DNA from: Pyrrhosoma nymphula
Lineage: Eukaryota > Arthropoda > Insecta > Odonata > Coenagrionidae
DNA length: 64,000 bases
Assembly: GCA_963573305.1 (NCBI GenBank)
Contig: OY754329.1
Location: 66,957,084 to 67,021,083, forward strand
Direction: 5' to 3'
The position numbers and the translations under genes were made by a program. Positions 1 to 9,399 of the stretch are shown piece after piece (position 1 is the first letter of the stretch; each line of letters begins with the position of its first letter). The notes under the pieces are model-generated. The model was given only the letters and a program-made list of their open reading frames with translations, did no database searches and had not been told where the DNA came from.

Positions 1-367
1 ACGGATGACAGTCTCAGGCTTTACTAAGAGGAATTCCTTCGCGATAAGGGTAAAGAAAATTCTACCATTCCCCAAAATTATATATTTAAACGGCCATTGG
101 TTCGATGCAGTGTGATCTACGATCTACGATCTTCACCTGAAGGTGATGCACTGAATCAAAACCATGGCAGTTTAATATTTTTAGTGTAATTTCAGCGTCA
201 TCTTTACCCTAATGATTATCAATGGCAGTGTGACCACTTTCTTTAATAGGTAGCATCCTCAGTCAAACATTAACTCAAAAGCGTTAACCTGAATGTAACA
301 TCATTAGCACCTAAATATGGTATGTATGTGATGAAACTAGTCGTAGAGCAATAAAAATAACAAAATT
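1..367. other. AT-rich DNA, no feature seen
   Basis: Nothing recognisable apart from a tiny tandem of the word GATCTAC near position 113. No open frame or RNA-like structure stands out. Confidence 0.6.
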
Positions 368-474
368 ACTGTCAGGAAAGAATAAAACTTTGCTATTTCC
401 ACATTAATTTATTCACTCGCGACCGGTGAATAAATTAATGTGGAACTAGCAAAGTTTTATTCTTTCCTGACAGT
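368..474. repeat. Near-perfect foldback, about 49 bp per arm
   Basis: Arms 368-416 and 426-474 are nearly exact reverse complements around the centre TCGCGACCG. The right arm reads ACCGGTGAATAAATTAATG and then TGTGGAA, resembling the sequence after the hammerhead-like motifs at 6981 and 50585 (ACCGGTC, an AT-rich run, then ATGTG or GTGTGGAAAA). At 478-518 follows a segment (AAGTTACGCCTGAAACCATT) similar to 7045-7080 and 63857-63886. I infer that the foldback is two head-to-head ends of the same retroelement family, with the ribozyme core lost at the centre. Confidence 0.7.
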
Positions 475-798
475 CATGAAGGAGTTCCATCAAGTTACGC
501 CTGAAACCATTGAATTGATAACAAAATTATATCATTAAAGTTGTTTCATTAAAAATGATATACCATACCGTCAAGCCAAAAAAGGTTTTAAATGATAAAT
601 ATTCTTGTTCTCATTTTATATGATCTAAATAATAATAACTTTATTGGTAAGTCACTGATACCAGCTTCTAAAGTTTACCTGTTCAAACAAGGTAAGTTGC
701 AAAGTAGGTAGGTGTTCTATATTTATGAGAGTTCGCACGGCGATTGTCTAGTTTAACGGTTCATTTCTTTTTTCTAATCTTGTGAGGCTCGTGTATAC

Positions 799-1053
799 TT
801 GGGTAGCTTATCATTTACGGTTATCAAGAAAATATCTAATAATAAATTGTTGGGAAAACACCACAGTGTTGGTACAAATGTTTATTACTTTAAAGTACAA
901 ATGAATGGGAAAAAATTCAAATGTCATGAGGAGAGAATAAGTTATGAAGAGCCGAGGAGGGATGTCGAACCTGTACCATGGGAGATTAGATTAAGGACAT
1001 GGTTTGGATACCCCAAAAAGCTTTTTCTCCAACCATTAACTGTTCAGGGATGA
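799..1053 (+). other. Unrecognised 84-codon open frame
   Basis: The frame begins with a TTG codon, not ATG. It contains VIKKISNNKLLGKHH and KKFKCHEERISYEEP, which loosely recall the C-terminal tail of LTR-retrotransposon integrases (a short basic stretch before H-x-x-R). No catalytic motif is present and no adjacent pol sequence was found. It may be chance. The rest of 519-1240 shows nothing else. Confidence 0.15.
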
Positions 1054-1245
1054 GGCCAGGGACTAGTGCATACGATGATGGATTGCCAAGTCTAACCCCA
1101 TCAACTTCGCCCGAGAGTCACGCCTCCTCCATTGAGGGGAACTCCGGAAGGGTGCTGTCACTCATTTATGGCATTCATTCATTTCCTTAACCCACAAACT
1201 TTATCGCACGACTTTCTTACCTCAAGACCCAAAACTAAAACCCAG

Positions 1246-1295
1246 AGCTCCTTTACAAATTGGAGATCCGAGCTCTTTTACAAATTGGAGATCTT
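1246..1295 (+). repeat. Two-copy 25-bp tandem repeat
   Basis: The unit AGCTCCTTTACAAATTGGAG plus 5 bases occurs twice in a row with three mismatches. A related word, TTCCTTTACAAATCGGAAAT, appears at about 4081. The following 280 bp is unremarkable. Confidence 0.8.
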
Positions 1296-1582
1296 ATGCA
1301 CTTGTCACCCCTATTGCTCGATTAATTCCTTCTCATCTCGTATTCCTCAGGCCCAGCGTTCCAATTCCATTCTCTTCCAAAAGACCAGACACTTCCTCTT
1401 TGAATACCTGCTTTTCTTTTCCCATGAACCAAAAGAAGCATCGATGTCCACTTTGAATCAAAAATATTGTGAGTACTTACTAAATATGTTTATAAAGAAT
1501 CTCTAGCTATACTTTGTGTAATTCGTTCATTACTAAAAGTTCCCGTTGAAATTTAACGGGGAGAAGAAAAAATTAAAACAGT

Positions 1583-1710
1583 TTAATGGTAATCTAATTG
1601 GTAAATGCATTTTGCATGTCATATCCAGGGGATTCAATTTAATACAATTTATTATATGAAAAACCAGGATATGACATGCAAAATACATTTACCAATTTGA
1701 ATACCATTAA
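1583..1710. repeat. Foldback, about 46 bp per arm (MITE-like)
   Basis: The left arm 1583-1629 (TTAATGGTAATCTAATTGGT...) is matched in reverse complement by 1666-1710 (...ACCAATTTGAATACCATTAA), with a loop of about 36 bp. No coding capacity. No clear target duplication beyond TTAA/TTAA at the arm ends, which is part of the palindrome. Confidence 0.75.
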
Positions 1711-1980
1711 TCACCCATTGAGAGGGTGGTGTAAAAAATAACCACACAAAAAATCTCACTTTAATTCCCACATTGATCATATAACCTAACATTGAGGTCT
1801 CGGGGGATAAGTCCATGTTTAAAGCCCATGCTGTGGGTGGAAATTAAAATATTTATATTTCTTAAATAGTAAATAAAAGTACTATTTTGGAGCCAGAAGC
1901 ACAAATTTCAGACAAAGGTGAAGCGTTAAGAAAAATCGTGTCCAAGAGTGAAAAACCTACATTCTTAAAGCCATCCGATT

Positions 1981-2334
1981 GTGAATTTTCAACCTTATAT
2001 CTATAGAGCACGCAATTTTACAAAGTCAAATAAATAAACTCCTGCACAGAGTTCAATGCTATTCTTATGGGGCTCAAAGTTCAGGGGTACAAACGACTCC
2101 TTTAAATTGTTCTTCACTGTTTTTACAATATTTTTGACCGGTTATGCTTTCTCTTAGCTTACCCATGTTGTAAATTTCAGCCCTATATCTTAAGAGCAAG
2201 AAAATCTGAAATAAAAAACAAAAAATATAGGCCAATGCAATGATTTAATGCTTTCCTTATGGGGCAAAATTTAATGTTACAATATGGGATATAAACAACC
2301 TCTTTCAATTTTTGTTCGCGATTTTTGCTATTTT
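1981..2334 (+). repeat. Diverged tandem duplication, about 185 bp unit
   Basis: Two successive stretches share the order: TTTCA-CC-TATATCT, AGAGCA, an AT-rich run, CAATG..T, T-CTTATGGGGC, ACAA-C-ACTCCTTT or ACAACCTCTTTCAA, then TGTTC-C--TTTTT. Many substitutions suggest an old duplication. From about 2345 to 3100 nothing else is recognisable. Confidence 0.45.
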
Positions 2335-3100
2335 CCACTCCGTTTTAGGTCACGACCTGTTTTCCCGCCAAATTAAAACTTTCTAGGTTTTCTAGGAGTC
2401 CTTCAAACAGGTTCACTTTCAATGAAATTGTATTCTCGATCGAACCACCCCTAGCAACTTTACATACCGATAGACATACCTAGGTATCTATATGGTTCGA
2501 TGCAACAGTGAAAATATCACTTTGAAAAAAACAAACTAAACCAGTAATAAGTATCTTTGTTTAATAATTTCTCATGGTTGTTACCAACTAATATTTATTA
2601 AAAATGGTCTCGTATTATTTGGCGTACCACATGAATTAGTACTATTTACTAATCAGCTTGAGCATCTTAACTTTTTTATTTCATATTAGCATGTCTCATA
2701 TCGTAGTGCTCTACTATTTTCTGGTTTATCCGTGCTTTGTTTTCCTAATAGCCTCTTAACCCGCGCCTAGCGGCAAGGTAAATGGTGTGAGGATTGACCT
2801 AGAATCTAGACGGGCACTGCATGCCTGTAGTGGAAGAACCACGTACCTTTTAACACCCAGGCGTTTACTTTTACGGAACTTCGTAGATGTAGAAGTAGTC
2901 ACACACCTAGAACTCACTTTTCTCTGTCAGTTCCTTCTTTTATTTCTTTGAGTGAAAAGTGAATGGTAGCACCCATTGGGAAGACTGAGGATTAAAATAA
3001 GTTTGCCAGATAAAAAGAGACACTAAACGGAAAGTCTGTCAGCACAGGAGCTTTTCAGACTTCCAGGGTCGCCTCATAAGGAGGGGCGCCGAATTTAAGT

Positions 3101-3203
3101 CAAACCGTGAAAAACATTAGTCTTTGATATACAACGCAAATATTCTATAAAATAATAATTTAATAATGATTCAACCGTGAAAAACACTATTTCTTTGATA
3201 TAT
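3101..3203 (+). repeat. Two-copy tandem repeat, 70-bp period
   Basis: CAAACCGTGAAAAACATTAG then TCTTTGATATA at 3101 recurs as TCAACCGTGAAAAACACTAT then TTCTTTGATATA at 3171. The intervening spacer is AT-rich. Confidence 0.75.
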
Positions 3204-3539
3204 TATGATAAAATTATTAACTAATTTCCTTAAAGCAGCATGATTTGTTGTCATTTGTGGATTTAGTTATTTATCAGTTTGTTTTGAAGAAGGCGTCGTT
3301 GTTATTTGTTCTAGGAATACGAAAGGGAGGGTTTTCGGTCACGCCTGGTTATTATGGTTCTTCTGACGTCCCTAATCGCTTTTCTGTTAATACCAACAAC
3401 TTTTTTTTATTTGATACGAAGTTCCATCTCGTGTATTTTTAATTTATCTCCCGTAGTCGTCGAGATACGGTCCCAGGGGTGAGCATGTATTATGTAGCAC
3501 GTTGTTGAATGAGTCCCAGGAATGTCTTTAAACCTATCC

Positions 3540-3718
3540 GATCGTCAATTGCTGTTTTAGTCCGCTAAGGACGTCTAATTGTGAAGGACTATTTAATACC
3601 TTTTCATGTATGGACGTATGACCTTCTTGTGATATCACCATAGCATGCGTCCGTATTGACATGAGTAACGTGTGACCACGGTATTTCGCGATTCTTTGAT
3701 GCAGACATAAGTTTCCCT
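3540..3718 (+). repeat. Dispersed repeat D1, copy 1
   Basis: Roughly 175 bp that aligns by eye with 41806-41973. Shared words are TCAATTG, GGACTAT, AAT-CCTTTTCATGTATG, CCTTCTTG, ATCACCA and a terminal AAGTTTCC. No terminal inverted repeats or coding sequence were seen, so the class is unknown. Confidence 0.55.
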
Positions 3719-3770
3719 GAAACGTTTGAGTTCTATCTTCATTAAACTCAACACTACGAGACCGTTATTC

Positions 3771-3973
3771 CTAAAGCACAGCGGTTCTCAACCTGTGGGT
3801 CACGACCCTTTTGGGGGTCGAACGATCCTTTTACAGGGATCAACTAAGACCATCGGAAAACACATATTTCCGATGGTGGACGAAAATAAATTTATGGTGT
3901 GGGGTCTCCACAATATGAGGAGCTGTATTATAGGGTCGCAAATTTAGGAAGGTTGAGAACCACTGCTATAGCA
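3771..3973. mobile_element. SPIN-type non-autonomous hAT element with 8-bp target duplication
   Basis: The element proper is 3779-3965 (187 bp). It starts CAGCGGTTCTCAACCTGTGG and ends GGTTGAGAACCACTG, which are inverted repeats. Internal words ACCATCGGAAAACACATATT, GGGGTCGAACGA and AATATGAGGAGCTGTATTA match my memory of the SPIN (SPACE INVADERS) hAT consensus along its whole length. It is flanked by CTAAAGCA (3771-3778) and CTATAGCA (3966-3973), an 8-bp duplication with one mismatch; the right copy fits the nnnTAnnn preference of Buster-type hATs. No transposase is encoded. SPIN is known for patchy, horizontally transferred distribution among tetrapods and some invertebrates. Confidence 0.9.
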
Positions 3974-4059
3974 AGAGCAGACCACCCAATTCGCGGGGGG
4001 TGCGCCCTCTTGCGCCAACTCTATGCAACGCATGACTTACGATGATGATCATTCCTCAA

Positions 4060-4660
4060 GAGGCCAAAACGACCTCCCGAAGTTCCTTTACAAATCGGAA
4101 ATATGCCGACTATATAAGCGTGCACCTGGCACTCTCTAATCTCCTTCCATTTCGTTCCTCAATCCATTTGTCCTCCTCGCTTAGCATTCCTCTTGGCCCA
4201 CGCGTTCGTCTGTTCTCGCTTCCCCCACCTAACCACCCTCAAAACACAGCCAACCACTTCCGCTTGCTAAGGCGGCCCGCGACCCGCCATCCATCACCCG
4301 GGGTTGCCTCGGGTGATAATCCCATCATCCCCCGCAATCTCCTTTCAGGAACACTCTTCGCGTTTCCGGGGGGAAATGTCCCCGCTTGTCTCGGACGGCC
4401 TCAAAAGCCCTCTACCTCTTTCTTCTCTTCCCATCTCTCTACTCCTCTCCTCTTCACAGTTTTCCCCAAAACCCTCCTCCACCGTGCGAGGCAAAGTGAA
4501 GTCATTCACCGCAAGACCGTCGCCGCGTCCCAACCACTTCCTTTGTTTGTCGACTACCTTTTTTTGCGAGATGCGAGTCTCCCTCAATCCGAGTGCTCGA
4601 CAAACTTTCGATCCTCCAATCAAATGCTGCCGCACGCCCTCCTTTTGTAATCGTCAACTC
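4060..4660. other. Pyrimidine-rich low-complexity region with overlapping open frames
   Basis: C/T-rich on the plus strand, with overlapping frames in several phases and on both strands (the longest is 4042-4650, 202 codons). The products are serine, proline and leucine-rich with no domain. The frames are best explained by the scarcity of stop codons in C-rich DNA. A TATA-like word (CTATATAAG, about 4112) is present but no gene follows. Confidence 0.55.
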
Positions 4661-4807
4661 ATGTCTCGTTTGCATTACGAGTTTTCTACTCCAGTAACTC
4701 GAATGCTAGTAAGGATTTCGCCGTGTGAACGCAAGTTATCGCCAACCCTAGTTAACTACATAACTTTTTCACGGGCATTTCGCCATGCAATGGATATCAT
4801 ATCTATC

Positions 4808-4842
4808 AACGTTTCGACGGACGTCTTGTTCGTCTTTATCAG
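4808..4842 (-). ncRNA. Hammerhead-like motif (left arm of 4.8-kb foldback)
   Basis: Reading on the minus strand: CTGATAA, an extra A, GAC paired with GTC as the base of stem II, then GAAACGTT. The conserved GAAA is intact, and ACGT before the cleavage base forms the minimal stem III. The core G8 is replaced by A (CTGATAA instead of CTGANGA), so activity is doubtful. Confidence 0.45.
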
Positions 4843-5033
4843 GCCTTCTGAATGCCGCATGTGTCAAAATTGGCCGTAATTTATATCCAACAATCTGGAT
4901 CAGGTGACTTCCTGATTGGTCCGTTTGTCTGATTGACCGTTGACTGATTCTCTCACCTTCCCTTTCATTTTTAATGCAGTTGATTAAATGATGAGAGAAC
5001 GGCCAATTTTGACTCATGCGGCATTCAGAAGCC

Positions 5034-5068
5034 CTGATAATGACGAACAAGTCGTCCGTTGAAACGTT
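5034..5068 (+). ncRNA. Hammerhead-like motif (right arm of 4.8-kb foldback)
   Basis: CTGATAA, an extra T, GACG/CGTT as stem II (with one G-T pair and a CGTC alternative), then GAAACGTT. It has the same G8-to-A change as its mirror copy. Flanking CC/GG gives a two-pair start to stem I. The mirror copies agree in their unusual base, so the change predates or was copied with the foldback. Confidence 0.45.
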
Positions 5069-5267
5069 GGTAGATATGATGCCTATTTCATGGTGGAATG
5101 CCCGTGAAAATTTTATATATCAGGTTCACCGGGAAAATCTTAGATCATTTATCCTAGTGAACTAGTTTACCACGCTACAGTTACCAGGGTTGGCATTATT
5201 TGTCGGCACTTGAAATGAATTTAAATGGAAGTTGGTTGACATCGTTGTTAAGATACGAGTTTAAAAA

Positions 5268-5387
5268 ATGGAGGCTCAATCTTTAAGACGGCAGCACTAC
5301 ACTGAAAGGGAAATTGAAGTTCTCCTGGACTGATACAGCCAGAAAGTCCATTTGAAGGAGGATGCATTATTTAAATTAACTTTCTAG
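5268..5387 (+). pseudogene. Broken Myb/SANT-like DNA-binding frame
   Basis: From ATG at 5268 the frame reads MEAQSLRRQHYTEREIEVLL D, then a stop (5331-5333), then continues YSQKVHLKEDALFKLTF to a second stop. The pattern of basic residues, Y-T-E-x-E and L-L-D/-L-Y resembles the first helix of the Myb/SANT-like domain found in several insect repeat-borne and transposon-associated proteins. It is short and interrupted. Assignment rests on this one helix. Confidence 0.35.
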
Positions 5388-5969
5388 ACATATGAAATGT
5401 GAATAACACTCAGTAATGCTGCTGGCGCGTAGTACGCTTCAATTGATTTTTAGTGATTCCTTACTCTTCACCAGAGGTCATCGGTATTTCTATAATGGTG
5501 AACTGGATAGCATGTGAACGCAAATAAGTAACAGCTGCCATGTTAGCCACCATTCTATCGTAGTAATATAAACGGGGCAATACCGAGCTTTAGCTGGCTG
5601 GTTGGGTTATCTGCGGAGGCGACCGACAACTGAGGTGGTCTGCACCATTTAATAACAATTGTAATAGAGATTAAGGCAAAAAAAACAATTTAGCTGCCTA
5701 AATGATACCACGTGAAAGAATAAGTATAGTAAGTATTTAGTACAGGTAAGGAGACGAAGGCGAGAATATGCAAGGCAACAGTCAGACCAATACTGATCTG
5801 TATGTCAGAGACAAGGCCAGAAACGAAACTACAAGACTAAATACCACAGAAATAAATCCCTTGAAAACTTTCAAGGAAACACTTATTGGATAGAATGAGA
5901 AGCGATAACAACAGATCGGACTGCCATGGAGATCAACGGATGGGTAAACGGGTGGAAGCAGGGATGTAA
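5388..5969. other. No feature seen
   Basis: Mixed-composition DNA. Purine-rich from about 5740, and the end may be the upstream part of the LINE tail that follows, but no reading frame could be confirmed. Confidence 0.5.
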
Positions 5970-6170
5970 TGAGTACTTAGAATGGAAGACGGAAAAATAC
6001 TTGCGACTGCCAAAGATTAGCTTACAGATGGAAGAAGAGGTGTGGGCAGGCCAAGGAAAAGATGGCGGAAAATGTAAGCGATGGAATAATCTGGGCGTCT
6101 ACTGACGGAAACAGACGCAAGCCTAGTAAGAAAGTGTGAAAAAGAAGGAAAAAAAGGCTGGTGGGTAAGG
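5970..6170 (+). pseudogene. C-terminal tail of a LINE ORF, interrupted
   Basis: One frame reads RMEDGKILATAKD, stop, LTDGRRGVGRPRKRWRKM, stop. The motif GRR-x-x-GRPRKRW is typical of the last residues of RTE and related non-LTR reverse transcriptases. Two or more in-frame stops make it a pseudogene. Upstream sequence is too diverged to place. 6180-6890 shows nothing else. Confidence 0.55.
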
Positions 6171-6924
6171 GAAGGATTGCCTGTTGCATGGAGAAAGTGC
6201 GGGGAGAAACCCGGCGTTGGCATTAAGGTGCTCTTAACAAGAGGCACCAAAGGGTCTGTAGTTGAACGCCCAATCCGACGGGCGGAGTAGTGCACTTGAA
6301 GTTCTCTCCATGTAACCGATCGCCATGGAATCAGCGCCTTATCCTAATAAATGTTATAAGAATGGTTATTCCACCGGTTAATTTCGATTAAGTATATGAG
6401 TCATCTTGAACACACAATCACGCACTAAATAAAAAAGATATTTATGAGTATTTCCGGATAAAAATGTACTTGGTTTGTTCACATTAAGTGGCTAATTCCA
6501 TTATCTTGTTTCGTCGCGTTTCGTAGCTTATAAGACAAATTTTCACTTCTACTCAGGGGTGAGAAGAATTATCTTTACATTACAATAAAAATTGTGAATT
6601 CACATTTTAATCCTTCAAGACGCATATTAAAAATCAAATTAAAAATTTTTAATGGTGGACATATCTCGTAATTAGGTCATCCTCATAATTTCACTTTTAA
6701 TGCTTTATAAAGTAGATACTGCGTGGATGAGTAAGTATTCGGGCAGTCAGAGAATAAATGGCCTCTTATATTGGCAGGGATAACTCACATCGAAGAGTTT
6801 AATTTATTAGTCAGTGTTCGGACCGTTTCACATTGAGCTTCAGTACAAAACTTAGAAACGTAACTTTATACGTTAATGAATTCAAAAAAGAAATGGTACT
6901 TTTTTCAGTTTTTTATTTCAAGTC

Positions 6925-6956
6925 GACCGGTTTCGTCGCATAGACGACATAATCAG
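6925..6956 (-). ncRNA. Hammerhead-like motif, left arm, damaged core
   Basis: On the minus strand: CTGATTA, extra T, GTCG, TCTATG loop, CGAC, then GAAACCGGTC. Stem II is 4 G-C-rich pairs. ACCGGT is self-complementary and would pair between two molecules. The core G8 is T here, so this copy is probably inactive. Confidence 0.45.
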
Positions 6957-6958
6957 GC

Positions 6959-6990
6959 ATGATCATGTCGCCTATGCGACGAAACCGGTC
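6959..6990 (+). ncRNA. Hammerhead-like motif, right arm, damaged core
   Basis: ATGATCA (expected CTGANGA), extra T, GTCG, CCTATG loop, CGAC, GAAACCGGTC, then GAC. The core has two changes (C3 to A, G8 to C). It mirrors the motif at 6925-6956. Confidence 0.4.
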
Positions 6991-7288
6991 GACTTGTAAT
7001 AAAAAAATGTGAAAAAAGTACCATATCGTTTTTGACTCAATAGAATGGATTTTAACAAAGTGAAGCCCGAAACCATCGAGTTTACACGTTAACTTGAGCA
7101 TGTGAGTGAGATCTAGAGTTAACAACTCGCCTTGAGAACGTAATGCATATAAGGGTTCAGAACCGAGCGTACTCAGCACGAGCTTTAAGTCGCTATCGAA
7201 TGCTGGCGGCGGGCTACTCTAAAAAAAAAGCAGTAGCCACGTGGGGAACTGGGTGGAAATAAGAGGGCACGCTGACGCTGGAGAGTAT

Positions 7289-7827
7289 TTAAGGTGGCTG
7301 GAGCGATTTTTGTTTGTATACAGATTTGCGTGAAACTTTGCATACGTGTCCTTGTTAGTAATACCTATCGATAAAATAAAAAAAACTGCATGTTACCGAT
7401 TTGGTTTCCTGGCAATTCAATGGTATTTTAACAAGTAATCTTATGGAACACGGCATATATTTTGAAAAAATTCTATTACTAAAGTACAGATTTTCTCCTA
7501 AATGCGAAATAGTAAGTTTCATATTATTATAATAGCTGCCAACAAATATCAAGGTATCATACCGAGTAAGAAAAGCGTATTTAGATATGATTTTCGCGTA
7601 AATTTCGAATTTCGCGCCGAACATCCAAGTCAAAACAATGCTTTAATTAAGGCGAAAATTTGAAATATTACTCTTGCATCATATACATTACTGCATTGTG
7701 GTGATTTCCAACGTATAAACAGGTGTACGTGGGTGAAATGTGGTCCAAGAATATTTTTTTCGACTTACTTGAAAAGTTATTAGAATGTGCCTTTAACGAC
7801 TCACGATTACCGCTCCAGCCACCTTAA
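7289..7827 (+). mobile_element. TTAA-flanked MITE, family T2 copy 1
   Basis: The element 7293-7823 (531 bp) begins GGTGGCTGGAGCG and ends CGCTCCAGCCACC, perfect 13-bp inverted repeats, and is flanked on both sides by TTAA (7289-7292, 7824-7827). A second, shorter copy lies inverted at 32852-33213; the two share long stretches such as CAGATTTGCGTGAAACTTTG and CGATTTGGTTTCCTGGCAAT-like sequence. No transposase was found. TTAA targets are typical of piggyBac, but the TIR does not start CCC, so the superfamily is an inference. Confidence 0.85.
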
Positions 7828-8124
7828 TATACATGTCTATTACCTTATGGAGAAATGCGGGCTTACCGACCGCCACACGTCTGCCCGCGCAGATCCAACT
7901 GGTTTTCCTAAAGGTGGTTGAGAATTACTTATTTATTATGTTTTATGTTCGCCCTACAAAAAATTACAGTGCAAAAAACATCACATTTTACATTATCTAG
8001 GTTCAGAGAAATAAAATGTGAAACATCTTAACTTGAATGGGTAAGCAGTTTACTTTGTATAATTTACTATATTCTGTCCAAGAAATGAGTTTTGTGTATT
8101 CCACACTTTTTATCAGCAACCCGG

Positions 8125-8156
8125 GACTGGTTTCAACGTTCACCCGTCATCCTAAA
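8125..8156 (-). ncRNA. Decayed hammerhead-like motif
   Basis: On the minus strand: TTTAGGA (5 of 7 core bases kept), extra T, GACG, loop, CGTT, GAAACCAGTC. Stem II has four pairs including one G-T. Stem III would be AC/GT closed by CA. No stem I could be drawn. Confidence 0.3.
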
Positions 8157-8161
8157 GAGTG

Positions 8162-8215
8162 ACATATTTACCCGTGGCCACCTCTTAAATAAGAGTTCGC
8201 CAAGGGTAAATATGT
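8162..8215. repeat. Hairpin with 12-bp perfect arms
   Basis: ACATATTTACCC at 8162 pairs with GGGTAAATATGT at 8204; the loop itself holds a second stem CTCTTA/TAAGAG. Function unknown. It may be a small foldback element. Confidence 0.7.
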
Positions 8216-8733
8216 AACCCTCTTACTCGAGCATAAGAAAAGGGGAGTTTGGGTAATAGTGGTTATTGTGGACGGCAAAGGCAGTGAAGGGCATGGAAAT
8301 ATTTAAGTGGAAGAGGATAAAACGGACTTAAGGTCAAATTAACTGAAAATTTGGCCTTGGAGGTGGGACAGATATGTCATAGGGGTAAGTGATATGTTGG
8401 GCAGAGGTGATTTGACAATTTCGTTCCCACAATATTGTTAGGAGACATAATTTTTTTAATTTTTCTAAAACGTATAACCTTACCTTCCATTACCTTCGTC
8501 AGTTATACAAAAACATTAAAATAAAACATGCGGTTAAAAACAGAAGCATTAACAAAAACAAAATTTTTGTCGTAATCAATTGAAGATGTAAAAGGTTATT
8601 TTAGCCTTATCTTAAACTTCTTCCTTATTCCCAAAAGCATTAGCAGTCTTGTGCGCTTATCTTAATTACGCACACTTTTGTCACCAGCAATTGAACTGCC
8701 TTTCAGGGATAGGCAAAAGCGTGTATTGCAGTA

Positions 8734-8770
8734 GACGTGTACACGCTTGTCATTCAGGGGTGTACACGTC
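8734..8770. repeat. Hairpin GACGTGTACA / TGTACACGTC
   Basis: Perfect 10-bp arms around a 17-base loop. The same palindromic word ACGTGTACAC makes a second hairpin at 9081-9110, so the pair may mark subterminal repeats of one element spanning about 8.73-9.11 kb. No other boundary was seen. Confidence 0.65.
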
Positions 8771-9080
8771 TTACCCGTCCCGACGAATACAATAGTTAGT
8801 CTCTGGCCTCACACAGTCTGGGCCTACAGGTATTATGTACGCCGAGAGTGCTGGAATTCCGTGCCGATGCAGAGCGGCAGCCTACTAAGGTCAAACTGTT
8901 TCACAGGGGAGTAAGATGTGACTGCAGGCGGTGACAGTAGTCACTGACTACGATGCAGATTCTAAGAAGTACCTTACACACTGATTCATATCGATTCACC
9001 TTGACTCAAGTCGGATGTGGCGGCAATTCGTAATCAAAGGTGGACGATGCTAACGCGTATTATTTTGCAAAAAATAGAAA

Positions 9081-9110
9081 ACGTGTACACGCCTCCAGAT
9101 GTGTACACGT
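9081..9110. repeat. Hairpin ACGTGTACAC / GTGTACACGT
   Basis: Perfect 10-bp arms, 10-base loop. Partner of the hairpin at 8734-8770. Confidence 0.65.
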
Positions 9111-9399
9111 AATAATTCTAGTTTGTTTCTTAAACAATATTTGAAACATCCATATACAAGGAAACTTAGTTTAACTGCGCACAGAATTAGCTCCTTCTTT
9201 GAAAGTAATCGATTTCAATGCATTTTATTCTTAATTCGGTACTCTTTTTCCAAAGACTTTTAGTCAACTCAAAGATAAAGCTTCAGTTCATGTAGATGCT
9301 ACAACGGTTATTAGTCCCTCGCATATATCTCTCAAAGCATTATTTAATGGGAGATAAGAAACGTAAAAATTCTACGCAGCCTCTCTTTTCACGTTCCCC

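Larger units (their letters stand above)
4766..5110. repeat. Foldback with about 112-bp arms carrying mirrored hammerhead-like motifs
   Basis: Arms 4766-4877 and 4999-5110 are imperfect reverse complements: TTTTCACGGGCATT at the left end matches AATGCCCGTGAAAA at the right end, and AATTGGCCGT matches ACGGCCAATT at the inner edge. The loop is about 121 bp. Each arm contains a CTGATAA...GAAACGTT motif, annotated separately, pointing outwards from the centre. No target duplication was identified. Confidence 0.8.
6893..7024. repeat. Foldback with about 58-bp arms carrying mirrored hammerhead-like motifs
   Basis: Arms 6893-6950 and 6965-7024 are near-perfect reverse complements (ATGGTACTTTTTT... 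and ...AAAAAAGTACCAT). The arms read outward as GAAACCGGTCGACTTG, an A-rich run, then TGTGAAAAAAG. This resembles the tail after the 50.56-kb motif. The adjacent 7045-7080 (AACAAAGTGAAGCCCGAAAC) matches similarly placed segments at 478 and 63857. Confidence 0.85.

Noticed and set aside
321..350. Hammerhead-like word GATGAAACTAGTCGTA
   Set aside because: No CTGANGA core and no stem II upstream.
4042..4650. 202-codon plus-strand open frame as a gene
   Set aside because: C/T-rich DNA has few stops. The product is Ser/Pro/Leu-rich without motifs, and another long frame overlaps it in a second phase.
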